From Amycolatopsis regifaucium (lineage in GTDB: Bacteria > Actinomycetota > Actinomycetes > Mycobacteriales > Pseudonocardiaceae): a DNA stretch of 64,000 bases. A program made the translations under genes and the position numbers. How positions within the stretch are numbered: the first letter of the stretch is position 1; each line of letters opens with the position of its first letter. The DNA lies in NCBI RefSeq assembly GCF_001613935.1, contig NZ_LQCI01000018.1:34602-98601 (forward strand). Direction: 5' to 3'. The notes beneath the pieces were generated by a model. That model was not told where the DNA came from. It ran no database searches and saw only the letters and a list, made by a program, of their open reading frames with translations. Positions 32,812 to 43,761 of the stretch are shown one piece after another.

Positions 32812-32857
32812 TTACAGGATAAACTAACCTCTGCTACCCTCACTTTACAGGCTAAAG
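32812..32857. promoter_or_regulatory. Tandem operator TTACAGG(A/C)TAAA
   Basis: TTACAGGATAAA (from 32812) and TTACAGGCTAAA (from 32845) in direct repeat with 33-base spacing. The second lies inside a 15-base dyad CTTTA-CAGGC-TAAAG (32843-32857). They are between the divergent TetR and UvrA-like genes and overlap the only room for promoters. Confidence 0.6.
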
Positions 32858-32878
32858 AGTTCCAATCAGGGGAGAGCC

Positions 32879-35140
<2,262 letters not shown>

Positions 35141-35153
35141 CGCGGTAACGCAC

Positions 35154-35206
35154 GCTATGAAAGGCCCCTTCATTGCAAATTTTGCAATGAAGGGGCCTTT
35201 CATAGC
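35154..35206. terminator. Family B long hairpin across a stop codon
   Basis: Perfect 26-base arms (GCTATGAAAGGCCCC...) around one central base, between the convergent UvrA-like and membrane protein genes. The stop codon of the latter (35200-35202) is inside the right arm. Confidence 0.75.
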
Positions 35207-36060
35207 ACTCGGGAGCGCTTACGAACCGCTTCACGAAGGGCCGCTGCACCGGTCAGCCCCAGCACCCCCAAAGCGACCCCCGAGGTCACCATCTCGACAG
35301 CCGAAGCCGCCAGCGGCGAAACCCCGGTCACCGATTCCACCCCCACCACGGCGGTCAGCACCGCGTAAGCCCCGATCGCGGTCCACACCCACCGCACGCG
35401 CCGCCGTTCCGTCCAGTCGGCGAACCGCAGCAGCCAGGCGAGCCCCGGCAGGATGAGGATCGCGTGCATCGCCACGGCGTGCAGCGGCTTCAGCGCGCCG
35501 GCGGTGGTGTACGCGGCCTGCGGATTCCCGCCCCTCGCCTCGACGACGCCGCTCGCGATCATCGCCGCGCCCGCGCCGAGTGCCACCAGCAGCGCGACCA
35601 GCCCGGCCCGGACCGCGAGCCGCATGCTGGCCGTGGTCTCCCCTTCGCCATGCATCGCCGCGGCCGTGAACGAGACGGCCGTCAGGATGAGCACGCCGCC
35701 ACCCGCCGCGAGCGTCGTCGACACCGCGTTGTCGAAGCCGGTCTCGAAGTTGAAGTGCGAGGGCACCCCTCGCCAGGCCTGCATGCTCACCAGCGCCGTC
35801 TCGAGGACGCTCGCCACGGTGAAGACGCCGAGCAGCGGGTCGCGCACCCGTGGCCGCACCGCGACGTACGACGTCGCCCACGCGACGGTGGCCAGCGTCA
35901 GCCCGAACGACAGGCCGAAGGTCACCGCCTTGCGCATCGACAGCGGCCCGGTCCACGAACCATCCGAGGCGATCAGGACGACCGCGTGCACTATGCCGCT
36001 GAGGAACAGGAACGCCCCGGTCGCGTAGGCGACTCGCTCGATCGGTCGTAATTCCTTCAT
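35200..36060 (-). CDS. Multi-pass membrane protein, 286 aa
   Basis: Integral membrane protein with about eight hydrophobic segments (AYATGAFLFLSGIVHAVVLI, VTFGLSFGLTLATVAWATSYVAV, TLAAGGGVLILTAVSFTAAAMHG, GLVALLVALGAGAAMIASG, AVAMHAILILPGLAWLL and others). Histidines sit in several segments (IVHAVV, LHAVAMHA), seen also in haem or metal-handling membrane proteins, but I cannot name a family. ATG 36060 opens MKELRPIERVAYATG. Downstream it ends in a family B hairpin. Confidence 0.75.
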   Translation of the reverse strand: MKELRPIERVAYATGAFLFLSGIVHAVVLIASDGSWTGPLSMRKAVTFGLSFGLTLATVAWATSYVAVRPRVRDPLLGVFTVASVLETALVSMQAWRGVPSHFNFETGFDNAVSTTLAAGGGVLILTAVSFTAAAMHGEGETTASMRLAVRAGLVALLVALGAGAAMIASGVVEARGGNPQAAYTTAGALKPLHAVAMHAILILPGLAWLLRFADWTERRRVRWVWTAIGAYAVLTAVVGVESVTGVSPLAASAVEMVTSGVALGVLGLTGAAALREAVRKRSRVL

Positions 36061-36198
36061 GCCGAAGAGTGTCTTCCGAGGCGCCGCGAAAAGCGTCGGC
36101 CAGGAAGCGACATCGCGCGTACGCCCGCCTGCGTACCTGAGACACCCCTCAGCGAGAACGGCGGTAGAGACCAATGGGCTGTTAGTCTGGCCGACATC

Positions 36199-37332
36199 AT
36201 GCCCCGCATCCTTGTCCGCGTTCTCACGCTGGTCGCCGCCCTCGCCCTCCTGTTCGGTGTGCCGTGGTGGACGGTGGTCGGCGCCCCCGGACTCCCGGCC
36301 GCGCTCGAGTACCTCGGCACGACCGTCTTCGCCGTCGCGGTGCTCACCATGCCCGCGTGCATGGTCCTCGGCCACGGTCCGTGGCAACGCGACCTCGCGG
36401 CGAAGATCGGTGACCTCACCCTCGGCCTGATCTGGCTCCTGTTCTCCCTGTCCGTACTCGGTAACGTGCTGCGGCTCGTCCTTGAGTTGTCCGGAGTGGA
36501 CAGTGCGGCGGAGATCGTGTCGGGTGTCGTCTTGGTGGCCTTCGTGGCACTGGCGGTGTACGGAATGGCCGAGGCCAGGCGCGTTCCGCGACTCAAGGAA
36601 CTCGACGTCGTCCTCCCCCGGCTCGGCGCCGGGCTCGACGGTCTTCGGTTCGCGATCATCACCGACACGCATTTCGGCCCGCTGGACCGGACGAGGTGGT
36701 CGGAGAAGGTCGTCGAGGTGGTGAACGAACTCGACGCCGACGTCGTGGCTCACGCGGGCGACCTCGCGGACGGTTCGGTCGCCGAACGCGCGGGCCAGGT
36801 CGCGCCACTGGGGAAGGTGCGCGCCAAATTCGGCAAGTTCTACATCACCGGCAACCACGAGTACTTCGGCGAGGCGCAGGCCTGGCTCGACCACATGCGC
36901 GACCTCGGCTGGGAGCCGCTGCACAACCGGCACGTGCCGGTGCGCCAGGGCGGGGACACGCTCGTCTTCGCCGGGATCGACGACCCGACGGGCGCCGCTT
37001 CCGGCCTCCCGGGTCACGGCCCGGACCTGCCGGCCGCGCTCGACGGCGTCCCCGCGAGCACGCCGGTCGTCCTGCTCGCCCATCAGCCGAAGCAGGTCAA
37101 GCAGGCCGCCGAGGCGGGTATCGACCTCCAGATCTCCGGGCACACCCACGGTGGCCAGATCTGGCCGTTCCATCTCCTGGTCCGGCTCGACCAACCGGTT
37201 CTGGCCGGTTTGTCGCGCCACGGCGAGCGCACCCAGCTGTACACGAGCCGGGGCACAGGCTTCTGGGGACCGCCGCTGCGCGTCTTCGCGCCCAGCGAGA
37301 TCACCCTTTTGACCTTGCGAAACCGCGTTTAG
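36199..37332 (+). CDS. Membrane-anchored metallophosphoesterase (YkuE/YaeI-like)
   Basis: 377 aa. About four N-terminal membrane helices (to about 135) lead to a calcineurin-like phosphoesterase domain facing one side of the membrane: FAIITDTHFGPLDRTRW, VAHAGDLADG, ITGNHEYFGEAQ, and VLLAHQPKQ with ISGHTHGGQIWPFHLLV supply the full two-metal ligand set (D-x-H, GD, GNHE, H, GHTH). Relatives act on phospholipids or lipid-linked phosphates such as UDP-diacylglucosamine-type substrates; the substrate is unknown. The stop codon lies inside a family A element. Confidence 0.87.
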   Translation: MPRILVRVLTLVAALALLFGVPWWTVVGAPGLPAALEYLGTTVFAVAVLTMPACMVLGHGPWQRDLAAKIGDLTLGLIWLLFSLSVLGNVLRLVLELSGVDSAAEIVSGVVLVAFVALAVYGMAEARRVPRLKELDVVLPRLGAGLDGLRFAIITDTHFGPLDRTRWSEKVVEVVNELDADVVAHAGDLADGSVAERAGQVAPLGKVRAKFGKFYITGNHEYFGEAQAWLDHMRDLGWEPLHNRHVPVRQGGDTLVFAGIDDPTGAASGLPGHGPDLPAALDGVPASTPVVLLAHQPKQVKQAAEAGIDLQISGHTHGGQIWPFHLLVRLDQPVLAGLSRHGERTQLYTSRGTGFWGPPLRVFAPSEITLLTLRNRV

Positions 37333-37346
37333 TCCTCTAAGTGCGA
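37324..37346 (+). repeat. Family A 3'-end element spanning a stop codon
   Basis: CGCGTTTAGTCCTCTAAGTG; its TAG (37330-37332) is the stop codon of the phosphoesterase gene. Confidence 0.65.
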
Positions 37347-37456
37347 CGTCCTCGGGCATCATGTCAGGCCGCACCGACAATTTTTTTTGTCTTGACAACT
37401 TCAGCCTTCGGAACCAGAGTGGTGCCCAACGAACCCCGCTTCGAAAGGCCGAGACG

Positions 37457-38101
37457 ATGACCATCGCCGTCACCCGAACCGCCCTCGCGATCCCGACCCG
37501 CGCCCTGCTCGCCTGCGGCGCCGTCTCGGGCCCGCTGTACTTCGTCACCGCGCTCACGCAGGCCGCCGTCCGCGACGGCTTCGACCTCACCAAGCACCCG
37601 GCGAGCATGTTGAGCAACGGCGACGCCGGGTGGATCCAGGTGACGAACTTCCTGGTCACCGGAGTCCTGATGCTCGCGGGCGCCGCCGGACTGCGCCGGG
37701 CACTGGAGCCGGGGAGAGGGAGCGTCTGGGGACCACGGCTGCTGGGCGTCTTCGGCGCCAGCCTGCTCTTCGCCGCGGTCTTCAAGGCCGACCCGGGTAA
37801 CGGCTTTCCCGTCGGCACCGGCCCGGCGACGATCAGCACCGCGGGAATCCTGCACATGGCCGCCGGCTCGGTCGGCTTCCTGTCGCTGATCGTGGCGACC
37901 TTCGTGTTCGCGAGCCGCTTCTCACGCGAGGGACACCGCGGCTGGGCCGTCTACTCCCGCGCCACCGGCATCGCGTTCTTCGCCACCTTCGCCGGGATCA
38001 GTTCCGGCAACGCGAACGCCGTCGTGATGCTCGCCTTCTGGGCCGCCGTGCTGCTGGCCTGGGGCTGGGTCACCGCCGTCATCCTCCGTACCACCCGCTG
38101 A
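37457..38101 (+). CDS. DUF998-family membrane protein
   Basis: 214 aa membrane protein with six hydrophobic segments, starting ALLACGAVSGPLYFVTALTQ and holding the DUF998-type FDLTKHPASMLSNGDAGWIQVTNFLVTGVL. The function of the family is not known. ATG 37457 follows AAAGGCCGAGA. Upstream, GACAA-TTTTTT-TTGTC (from 37376) and TTGACA (37392-37397) could be a terminator for the preceding gene and a -35 box. The hydrolase gene follows after 23 bases. Confidence 0.8.
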   Translation: MTIAVTRTALAIPTRALLACGAVSGPLYFVTALTQAAVRDGFDLTKHPASMLSNGDAGWIQVTNFLVTGVLMLAGAAGLRRALEPGRGSVWGPRLLGVFGASLLFAAVFKADPGNGFPVGTGPATISTAGILHMAAGSVGFLSLIVATFVFASRFSREGHRGWAVYSRATGIAFFATFAGISSGNANAVVMLAFWAAVLLAWGWVTAVILRTTR

Positions 38102-38124
38102 CCCGAACCAGGAGAATCCTCGCC

Positions 38125-38922
38125 ATGAGCACCGTGACCTCGCAAGACGGCACCACCATCGCCTACACGCGCACCGGCTCCGGTCCCGCCGTCATCCTCG
38201 TCGACGGCGCCATGTGCCACCGCGAGTTCGGCCCGGCCACCCCGCTGGCCGCCGAACTGGCCGGCCACTTCACCGTCTACACCTACGACCGCCGCGGCCG
38301 AGGCGAGAGCACGGACACCGAACCGTTCTCGATCGCCCGCGAAGTCGAAGACCTCGACGCGCTGATCAAGGAAGCGGGCGGCACCGCCTACGTCTACGGG
38401 ATCTCCTCCGGTGCCGCGCTCGCCCTCGAAGCCGCGAACGCCGGGCTCCCGATCACGAAACTGGCGGTGTACGAATTCCCGCTGGTCGTCGACGACACCC
38501 GGCCGCCGGTGCCGTCCGACTACGCGGAGCGGCTGGAGAAGGCCATCGCCACCGGACGTCCCGGCAGCGCGATCAAGACGTTCATGCGCGAAGGCGTCCG
38601 CGTCCCCGCGCCGGTCGTTTTCATGATGCAGTTCATGCCCACCTGGCCGAAGCTGAAGAAAGTCGCGCCGACCCTGCGCTACGACGCCGCGCTCTTCGAC
38701 GGCCTGCACGACGGCACCCCGCTGCCCGAGGAGCGCTGGGCGGGCGTCTCCATGCCGACACTGGTCATGGACGGCGGCAAAAGCCCGGCGTGGATCCGCA
38801 ACGGTGTCGCCGCCCTCGCCAAGGCCGTCCCAGGCGCCGAACACCGGACGATCGCAGGCCAAACGCATATGCTCAAGCCGAAAGCGGTGGCCCCGGTCCT
38901 GATCGAGTACTTCACCAGCTGA
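38125..38922 (+). CDS. Alpha/beta-fold hydrolase
   Basis: 265 aa soluble serine hydrolase. VILVDGAMCHREFGP is the oxyanion region, YTYDRRGRGES the usual strand-4 region, YVYGISSGAALALEAA the nucleophile elbow (GISSG), LVMDGGKSP the acid region and IAGQTHMLKPKAVAP the catalytic histidine region. Similar genes occur beside DUF998 genes in actinobacteria. RBS CAGGAGAA. The substrate is unknown. Family B hairpin downstream. Confidence 0.87.
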   Translation: MSTVTSQDGTTIAYTRTGSGPAVILVDGAMCHREFGPATPLAAELAGHFTVYTYDRRGRGESTDTEPFSIAREVEDLDALIKEAGGTAYVYGISSGAALALEAANAGLPITKLAVYEFPLVVDDTRPPVPSDYAERLEKAIATGRPGSAIKTFMREGVRVPAPVVFMMQFMPTWPKLKKVAPTLRYDAALFDGLHDGTPLPEERWAGVSMPTLVMDGGKSPAWIRNGVAALAKAVPGAEHRTIAGQTHMLKPKAVAPVLIEYFTS

Positions 38923-38949
38923 GACCCGATCCGTGCAGGCCCCCTTCCC

Positions 38950-39006
38950 AGTACATGATGGCCCCCTTCCTTGCGCCTAGCGCAAGGAAGGGGGCCATCA
39001 TGTACT
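38950..39006. terminator. Family B long hairpin (copy 2)
   Basis: 27-base perfect arms identical to those at 28592 and 54290, loop CTA. Located 28 bases after the hydrolase stop and before the convergent beta-propeller gene stop. Confidence 0.75.
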
Positions 39007-39082
39007 TCAGGCCAGCAAGGCCGCAGACCACACCACCTTGCCTTACCCCTCGATAGAACGACCCACGCCACTCACGAGCCCA

Positions 39083-40066
39083 TTACACGCCCGCCGGCGA
39101 ACTAGCGCTTTGTACCAGCAGCTTCGCCGAGCCGCTGCCGTCGGCGGGAACCGCCCAGATCCCCGAATCCACCCCGTACGCGACGGTCCGGTCGTCGAGC
39201 CAAGCTGCCTGGTCGTCGATGCTGCGCGTCTCGGCCAGCAAGGTCTCCTGGCCGGAAGCCAGGTCGAGGACGGCCAGCCGCCACGGCGCCGCGGGATCGG
39301 CGGAAACCCGCTTCTTGAAAGCGATCCGCTTCCCGTCCGGGGAAAGGGCCGGGCATTCGACGTTCTCCCGGATCATCCTCGCGACGAGCTTCTCGTAATC
39401 CGCCTCGACGAGGTAGGTCTTCCCCTTCGTCCCCACGGTCGCGTAGAACCGCTTGCCGTCCGGGGCGAAGGTGATCCCCCAGTAGTTCACGTCGGACGAG
39501 TAGTACGGCTTGCCGTCGAGTAGGAGCCCCATCTCCTCGATGCTCTTCATCAGGTTCCCGGTCCTCAGGTCGAGAATCCCGGCCCTGGTCGAAAACCCGG
39601 TCTCCGCATAGGAATCCCCGTTGACGAACAGCGTCCAGTAGACGAGCTTCCCGTCCGGCGAGACCCGGCCGCGGCTGGGGGTGCCGGGCAGTTCGACCCG
39701 TCGGAGCTCGGCGAGGTCCTTGTCCAGCACGATGACGTCGGTCATCGGCGGCAGCACTCCCGGCTGCGCGGCCAGGCACAGCGCGGTCCCCGCCGAAGCG
39801 GCGAACCGGTCGCAGCTGAGGCCGGCCACCTTCCGGGGTTCGCCCGGCCGGTCGGCCGGGACGGTGGCGAGATGGCCGAAGTCGGGGCCTTCGGCGGTGT
39901 TGCGGAACAGCAACTGCCCCTTCGCCTGCACCGAAACCGGCTGACCGGTGACGACGGCGACGGAGTTGACGGCCGGGCCGCGATCCCGCGAGTAGAGGCC
40001 GTAGCCGACGGCGGCCGCGATCAGGAGGACGACCGCCCCGGCCACTCCCACGATCCGCGCCGTCAT
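39083..40066 (-). CDS. Membrane-anchored TolB-like beta-propeller protein
   Basis: 327 aa. An N-terminal anchor (VGVAGAVVLLIAAAVGYGLY, about 5-24) is followed by an extracytoplasmic beta-propeller with TolB/PD40-like repeats: GRVSPDGKLVYWTLF, GITFAPDGKRFYATV, CPALSPDGKRIAFKK and AAWLDDRTVAYGV. Probably a surface protein that binds another protein or ligand. The start overlaps the MFS gene stop by 4 bases, so the two genes are coupled. Confidence 0.82.
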   Translation of the reverse strand: MTARIVGVAGAVVLLIAAAVGYGLYSRDRGPAVNSVAVVTGQPVSVQAKGQLLFRNTAEGPDFGHLATVPADRPGEPRKVAGLSCDRFAASAGTALCLAAQPGVLPPMTDVIVLDKDLAELRRVELPGTPSRGRVSPDGKLVYWTLFVNGDSYAETGFSTRAGILDLRTGNLMKSIEEMGLLLDGKPYYSSDVNYWGITFAPDGKRFYATVGTKGKTYLVEADYEKLVARMIRENVECPALSPDGKRIAFKKRVSADPAAPWRLAVLDLASGQETLLAETRSIDDQAAWLDDRTVAYGVDSGIWAVPADGSGSAKLLVQSASSPAGV

Positions 40067-41307
40067 GCGTAAGTCCGCAAAGGACGGATGACGGCGGCCG
40101 CGACGATCACGACGGCCAGCGCTCCGACGGCGACCAAGACCGCCGCGTGCAGGTCCCACGCGGTCCAAGCGAGTCCGAAAAGGACGGACGCGAGCATCCG
40201 CGTCGTCGCCTGCCCGGTCTGCACGAGCGCGAGCCCGCTCGCCCGCTGGTGCTCGGGCAGCAGCGGTCCGGCCGCGGCCATCAGCACCCCGTCGGTGGCG
40301 GCGTAGAAGACACCGTGCAGCACCAGCGCCAGCACCGCGAGGACGCCGCCGTCCACCGGTCCGAGCAGTGCCAGCAGCGCGACGACCAGCGCGACATGCC
40401 CGCCGAGGAACACCTTCCAGCGGCCGACCCGGTCCGAAAGCCTGCCCAGCGGTACGGCGAGCAGCAGGTACACACCCGCGGTTCCCAGCGGCAGCAAGGG
40501 AAAGAAGACCGCGCCGAGATCCCATCGGCGCTGCAGGACGAGATAGAGGAACGAGTCGCTGAGGGTGACCAGGCCCAGCAACGCCGCCCAGACACAGATC
40601 CGGCGGAACGACGCCTGCCGGATCAATCCCGCGGTCTCCCGCAAGGAGACCTTGGGCCGTGCGGCGCCCGGCTTCGGCTGGTGGTCCTTGACCAGCACCA
40701 GCAGAATGATCACGCCGATCGCCGCGATACAGAAGCTCGTGAAGAACACCGAGTCGTAGCTGCCGAGGCTGAGCCACAGCACGGCCATCGCGACCAGCGG
40801 GCCGAGGAACGCGCCGAAGGTGTCCATCGCGCGGTGCACACCGAACGCGCGGCCGAGATGTTCGGGATCGCTGCTCAACGTGATCAGCGCGTCCCGCGGC
40901 GCGGTCCGGACGCCTTTGCCGGTACGGTCGGCCGCCAGGACGGCACCGATCGCGACGGTGGACGAGCCCGCCAGCATCAGGCCGATCTTGCCCAGCGCCG
41001 AAAGCCCGTAACCGAAGCAGGCGACGGCTTTGAGCCGCTGCCACCGGTCGGCGAGATGCCCGCCGACGAGCCGGACGACGGCGGTGACGCCGGAGTACAG
41101 GCCGTCGAGCACGCCGAACTGCAGCGGGCTGAGGCCGAGACCGAGGACGAGGTAGAGCGGGAGCACCGCGGTCACCATCTCCGACGAGATGTCGGTGACG
41201 AGGCTGACCAGGCCGAGCGCGACGACGTTCCCGGTGACGGCCCGCTTCACACCGCTCTTCGGGACCTCCGCCGCGGCGTCCGCGCCACGACTGGTGGCTA
41301 TGTACAT
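40063..41307 (-). CDS. MFS transporter
   Basis: 414 aa permease with about twelve hydrophobic segments. VTDISSEMVTAVLPLYL in helix 1 and GGHLADRWQRLKAVACFGYGLSALGK after helix 2 are typical of a subgroup of MFS proteins, and DRTGKGVRTAPRDALIT is its diagnostic loop. The substrate is unknown. ATG 41307 has GGAGG at 6 bases and is preferred over the longer frame. It is operonic with the beta-propeller protein, an unusual pairing that suggests a joint role at the envelope (inference). Confidence 0.85.
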   Translation of the reverse strand: MYIATSRGADAAAEVPKSGVKRAVTGNVVALGLVSLVTDISSEMVTAVLPLYLVLGLGLSPLQFGVLDGLYSGVTAVVRLVGGHLADRWQRLKAVACFGYGLSALGKIGLMLAGSSTVAIGAVLAADRTGKGVRTAPRDALITLSSDPEHLGRAFGVHRAMDTFGAFLGPLVAMAVLWLSLGSYDSVFFTSFCIAAIGVIILLVLVKDHQPKPGAARPKVSLRETAGLIRQASFRRICVWAALLGLVTLSDSFLYLVLQRRWDLGAVFFPLLPLGTAGVYLLLAVPLGRLSDRVGRWKVFLGGHVALVVALLALLGPVDGGVLAVLALVLHGVFYAATDGVLMAAAGPLLPEHQRASGLALVQTGQATTRMLASVLFGLAWTAWDLHAAVLVAVGALAVVIVAAAVIRPLRTYA

Positions 41308-41383
41308 GCGAGACCTCCAACGCCGCGAGGAGGTGCCGGGCCGCGGTGCACACGAGCCGCGACCCGGCACCTGATCACGGGGA

Positions 41384-42970
41384 TCAGTGGCAGGTGTAGG
41401 TGGGAGACGAGTCGATGGTCTTGCCGTCGAGCCCGACGAACTGGGTCGAGAAGGCGTTGTCCGACATGTTGAGCTTGAGCACGCCGTAGGTCGAGATCGC
41501 CTTCGCCGTGGCCGCGTGTTCCGTCTTCACCGGGTACAGGGTCGCCCCGCCGCCACCGCCGATGATCTGCACCGGGCCGTTCGGATCCTTGGCCCCGCTG
41601 GCGTTCTGCGGGTAGAACCGTTCATAGTGGTGGTCGTGCCCGTTGAGCACGAGGTCGACCTTGTTCTGCACCATGGTCTCCCAGAGGGTGGCCATCTTGC
41701 CGTTGTCTCCGTGGTCACCCGAGGTGTAGCGCGGGTGGTGGTAGTACGCGGCGACACAGGGCTTGGTGTTGCTCTTCAGGTCCTGCTTGATCCAGTTCAG
41801 CTGCTCGTCGCTGATCGCGTTCGCGGCGAGGCCGGGCGAGAACTCCGTGCTGTCGATGGCGACGAAGTGCCAGTTGCCCATTTCCCAGCTGTAGTAGGTC
41901 TTTCCGTTCGGCGTCGCGATCTTGCCGAAGTACTGCTTGTACGCGCCGAGCGGCGTGTGGTCGTAGGTCTCGTGGTTGCCCGGGATCGGGTGCATGATGC
42001 TCTTGTACTTGCCCCAGGTCTTGTCGAAGTAGCTCGTGAAGTCTTCGATGTGGGCGTCGTCGTACTGGTTGTCGCCCATGGTGATCACCGCGGCCGGGTT
42101 CATCTGGCCGACCAGCGCGGCGGTCTTCGGGTGCACGCAGGAGGACGAGGACGCGGTGCACTGTTCGGCGATGTCGCCGGAGGCGGCGAGGACGAACGAC
42201 GAACCGCCGGCTTGCGTGGTGGCCTGGATCTGGTTGCTGGCCGCCGAGGTGTTGCCGGCGGCGTCCTTGGCGCGGACGGTGTAGGCGTACGCGGTGGACG
42301 CGCTCAGCCCGCTGTCGGTGTAGGACGCGGTTTCGGTCGTGCCGACGACCTGGCCGTTGCGCAGCACCTCGTAGCCGGTGACCCCGACGTTGTCCGTCGA
42401 ACCGGTCCACGTCAGGTCCACAGTGGACGCTGTGATCGCGCCCGCCTTGAGGTTCGTCGGCGCGGTGGGCGCCTGTGTGTCACCGGAGGAGTCCGACGTA
42501 CCGTAAACCTGCATCTCCCAAAGGGAGTAGCCGTAACTGGTGGCCCGTTTGGTGCCGACGAGGCGCAGGTACCGGCCGCGGCCGGACAGCCCGGTGAGAT
42601 CGTCGGTTCCGCCGTTGCCGTTGGTGACGGATTTGATCGAGGTCCACGCCGAGCCGTCGTTCGAGACTTCCAGCCGGTACGCGGTGGCGTAAGCCGCTTC
42701 CCAGTTCAGCTTGACCCGGTTGATGGCGGAGGGACCGCCGAGGTCGACGCGGATGAACTGCGGGTCCACGCCTTCGGCACTCGCCCAGCGGGTGGTGGTC
42801 TTCCCGTCGACGGCGAGCGGTCCGCCGTAGCTGGAGGACTCCACCGAGGAGACGAGGACGGGTTTTCCTTGGGACAGAAGCACGTCAGCGGCTTGAGCGT
42901 TCCCGCTGAGCAGGGTGGGCAGCAGGATGAGTGCCGCGCCTAAGGGCAGTAGTCGGGTTCGGGCCTTCAC
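41384..42970 (-). CDS. Secreted metallophosphatase with F5/8C (CBM32-like) and FN3 domains
   Basis: 528 aa exported enzyme. Signal peptide (1-27, AQA cleavage site), F5/8-type C sugar-binding domain (about 30-160, SSYGGPLAVDGKTTTRWAS, then FIRVDLGG), FN3 domain (about 165-255), and a purple-acid-phosphatase-like catalytic domain (about 260-528) with AASGDIAEQC, ITMGDNQYDD, PGNHETYD, YYHHPRYTS and LNGHDHHYERF. Likely frees phosphate from extracellular substrates on glycans. Two palindromes upstream may control it. Confidence 0.87.
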   Translation of the reverse strand: MKARTRLLPLGAALILLPTLLSGNAQAADVLLSQGKPVLVSSVESSSYGGPLAVDGKTTTRWASAEGVDPQFIRVDLGGPSAINRVKLNWEAAYATAYRLEVSNDGSAWTSIKSVTNGNGGTDDLTGLSGRGRYLRLVGTKRATSYGYSLWEMQVYGTSDSSGDTQAPTAPTNLKAGAITASTVDLTWTGSTDNVGVTGYEVLRNGQVVGTTETASYTDSGLSASTAYAYTVRAKDAAGNTSAASNQIQATTQAGGSSFVLAASGDIAEQCTASSSSCVHPKTAALVGQMNPAAVITMGDNQYDDAHIEDFTSYFDKTWGKYKSIMHPIPGNHETYDHTPLGAYKQYFGKIATPNGKTYYSWEMGNWHFVAIDSTEFSPGLAANAISDEQLNWIKQDLKSNTKPCVAAYYHHPRYTSGDHGDNGKMATLWETMVQNKVDLVLNGHDHHYERFYPQNASGAKDPNGPVQIIGGGGGATLYPVKTEHAATAKAISTYGVLKLNMSDNAFSTQFVGLDGKTIDSSPTYTCH

Positions 42971-43041
42971 ATCGATCTCCCCGGGAATCCGTGGCGGCGG
43001 GTTGAGAGGGACGGGTGCGCGGCGTGGTACTCGAAGCAGTG

Positions 43042-43066
43042 TTCGTTTGGTAACTTTCCTAACGAA
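43042..43066. promoter_or_regulatory. 25-base palindrome upstream of the secreted phosphatase
   Basis: TTCGTT at the left and AACGAA at the right with a WGGWAASTTWCCW core: 20 of 25 positions are symmetric. It lies between divergent genes, 72 bases before the phosphatase start, and looks like a repressor operator. Confidence 0.6.
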
Positions 43067-43069
43067 TGC

Positions 43070-43085
43070 GTACGGTAATCCGTAC
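43070..43085. promoter_or_regulatory. 16-base palindrome GTACGG-TAAT-CCGTAC
   Basis: Perfect 6-base arms around TAAT, 3 bases from the larger palindrome and 31 bases before the HAD gene start. Probably an operator for the HAD gene or for both genes. Confidence 0.55.
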
Positions 43086-43116
43086 CACTCAGTGAGTCAA
43101 GACATAGACTCGTCCC

Positions 43117-43761
43117 ATGACCGGTGCCTTGATCTTCGACTTCGACGGAACGCTGGTCGACACCGAGGCAGCCGTCCTCACCGCCTGGCAGGAGATCTTC
43201 CGCGAACGTGGCGGCGAGCTTCCCCTCGACGTCTGGCACACCGTGATCGGCACGCAGAACACCGCGGTCGCGATGTTCGAACTGCTCGAGAAGAACGACG
43301 AGAACCTCGACCGGATCGCGGTCCGCACCGGCGTGCGCGCCCGGGTCACCGCGCTGCTGGAATCCGAGGGGCCGCGCCCCGGCGTACAGGAATACCTCGC
43401 CGAGGCGGAGGAGCAGGGTCTGCGGCTGGCCATCGCGTCCAGCTCGACCGGCGACTGGGTCACCACGCAGCTGAACCGGCTGGGCCTCGCGGACGCGTTC
43501 GAGGCCGTCCTCACCGGCGACCTCCACGAGGCGAAGCCGAGTCCGGACCTTTACCTGGCCGCCCTCACGGCCTTGGACCTGCCGGCGTCCGAAGCGATCG
43601 CGTTCGAGGACTCACCCCACGGCGTCACCGCGGCGAAGGCCGCCGGACTGCGGTGCGTCGCGGTACCGAACGCGATCACCGCGGTACTGAACTTCGACCA
43701 CGCCGATCTCGTGCTGGGATCGCTGGCCGACAAGCCACTGAGCGAGTTGCTCAGCCGCTGA
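43117..43761 (+). CDS. HAD-family hydrolase (beta-phosphoglucomutase-like)
   Basis: 214 aa cytoplasmic phosphatase/phosphomutase. Motif I FDFDGTLVDTE (about 7-17), motif II serine in AIASSSTGDW, motif III lysine in HEAKPSPDLYL and motif IV in FEDSPHGVTAAKAAG are all present; a helical cap lies between motifs I and II. The substrate is likely a sugar phosphate. It converges with the NUDIX gene (11-base overlap). Confidence 0.87.
   Translation: MTGALIFDFDGTLVDTEAAVLTAWQEIFRERGGELPLDVWHTVIGTQNTAVAMFELLEKNDENLDRIAVRTGVRARVTALLESEGPRPGVQEYLAEAEEQGLRLAIASSSTGDWVTTQLNRLGLADAFEAVLTGDLHEAKPSPDLYLAALTALDLPASEAIAFEDSPHGVTAAKAAGLRCVAVPNAITAVLNFDHADLVLGSLADKPLSELLSR

Noticed and set aside
35200..37857. 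An 885-codon open frame on the minus strand
   Set aside because: Only its last 286 codons, from ATG 36060, look like a protein (the membrane protein). The rest is the shadow of the phosphoesterase and DUF998 genes on the other strand.
39083..41353. A 756-codon open frame on the minus strand
   Set aside because: Its first part is an arginine-rich shadow of the MFS gene in another frame; the real gene starts at 40066.
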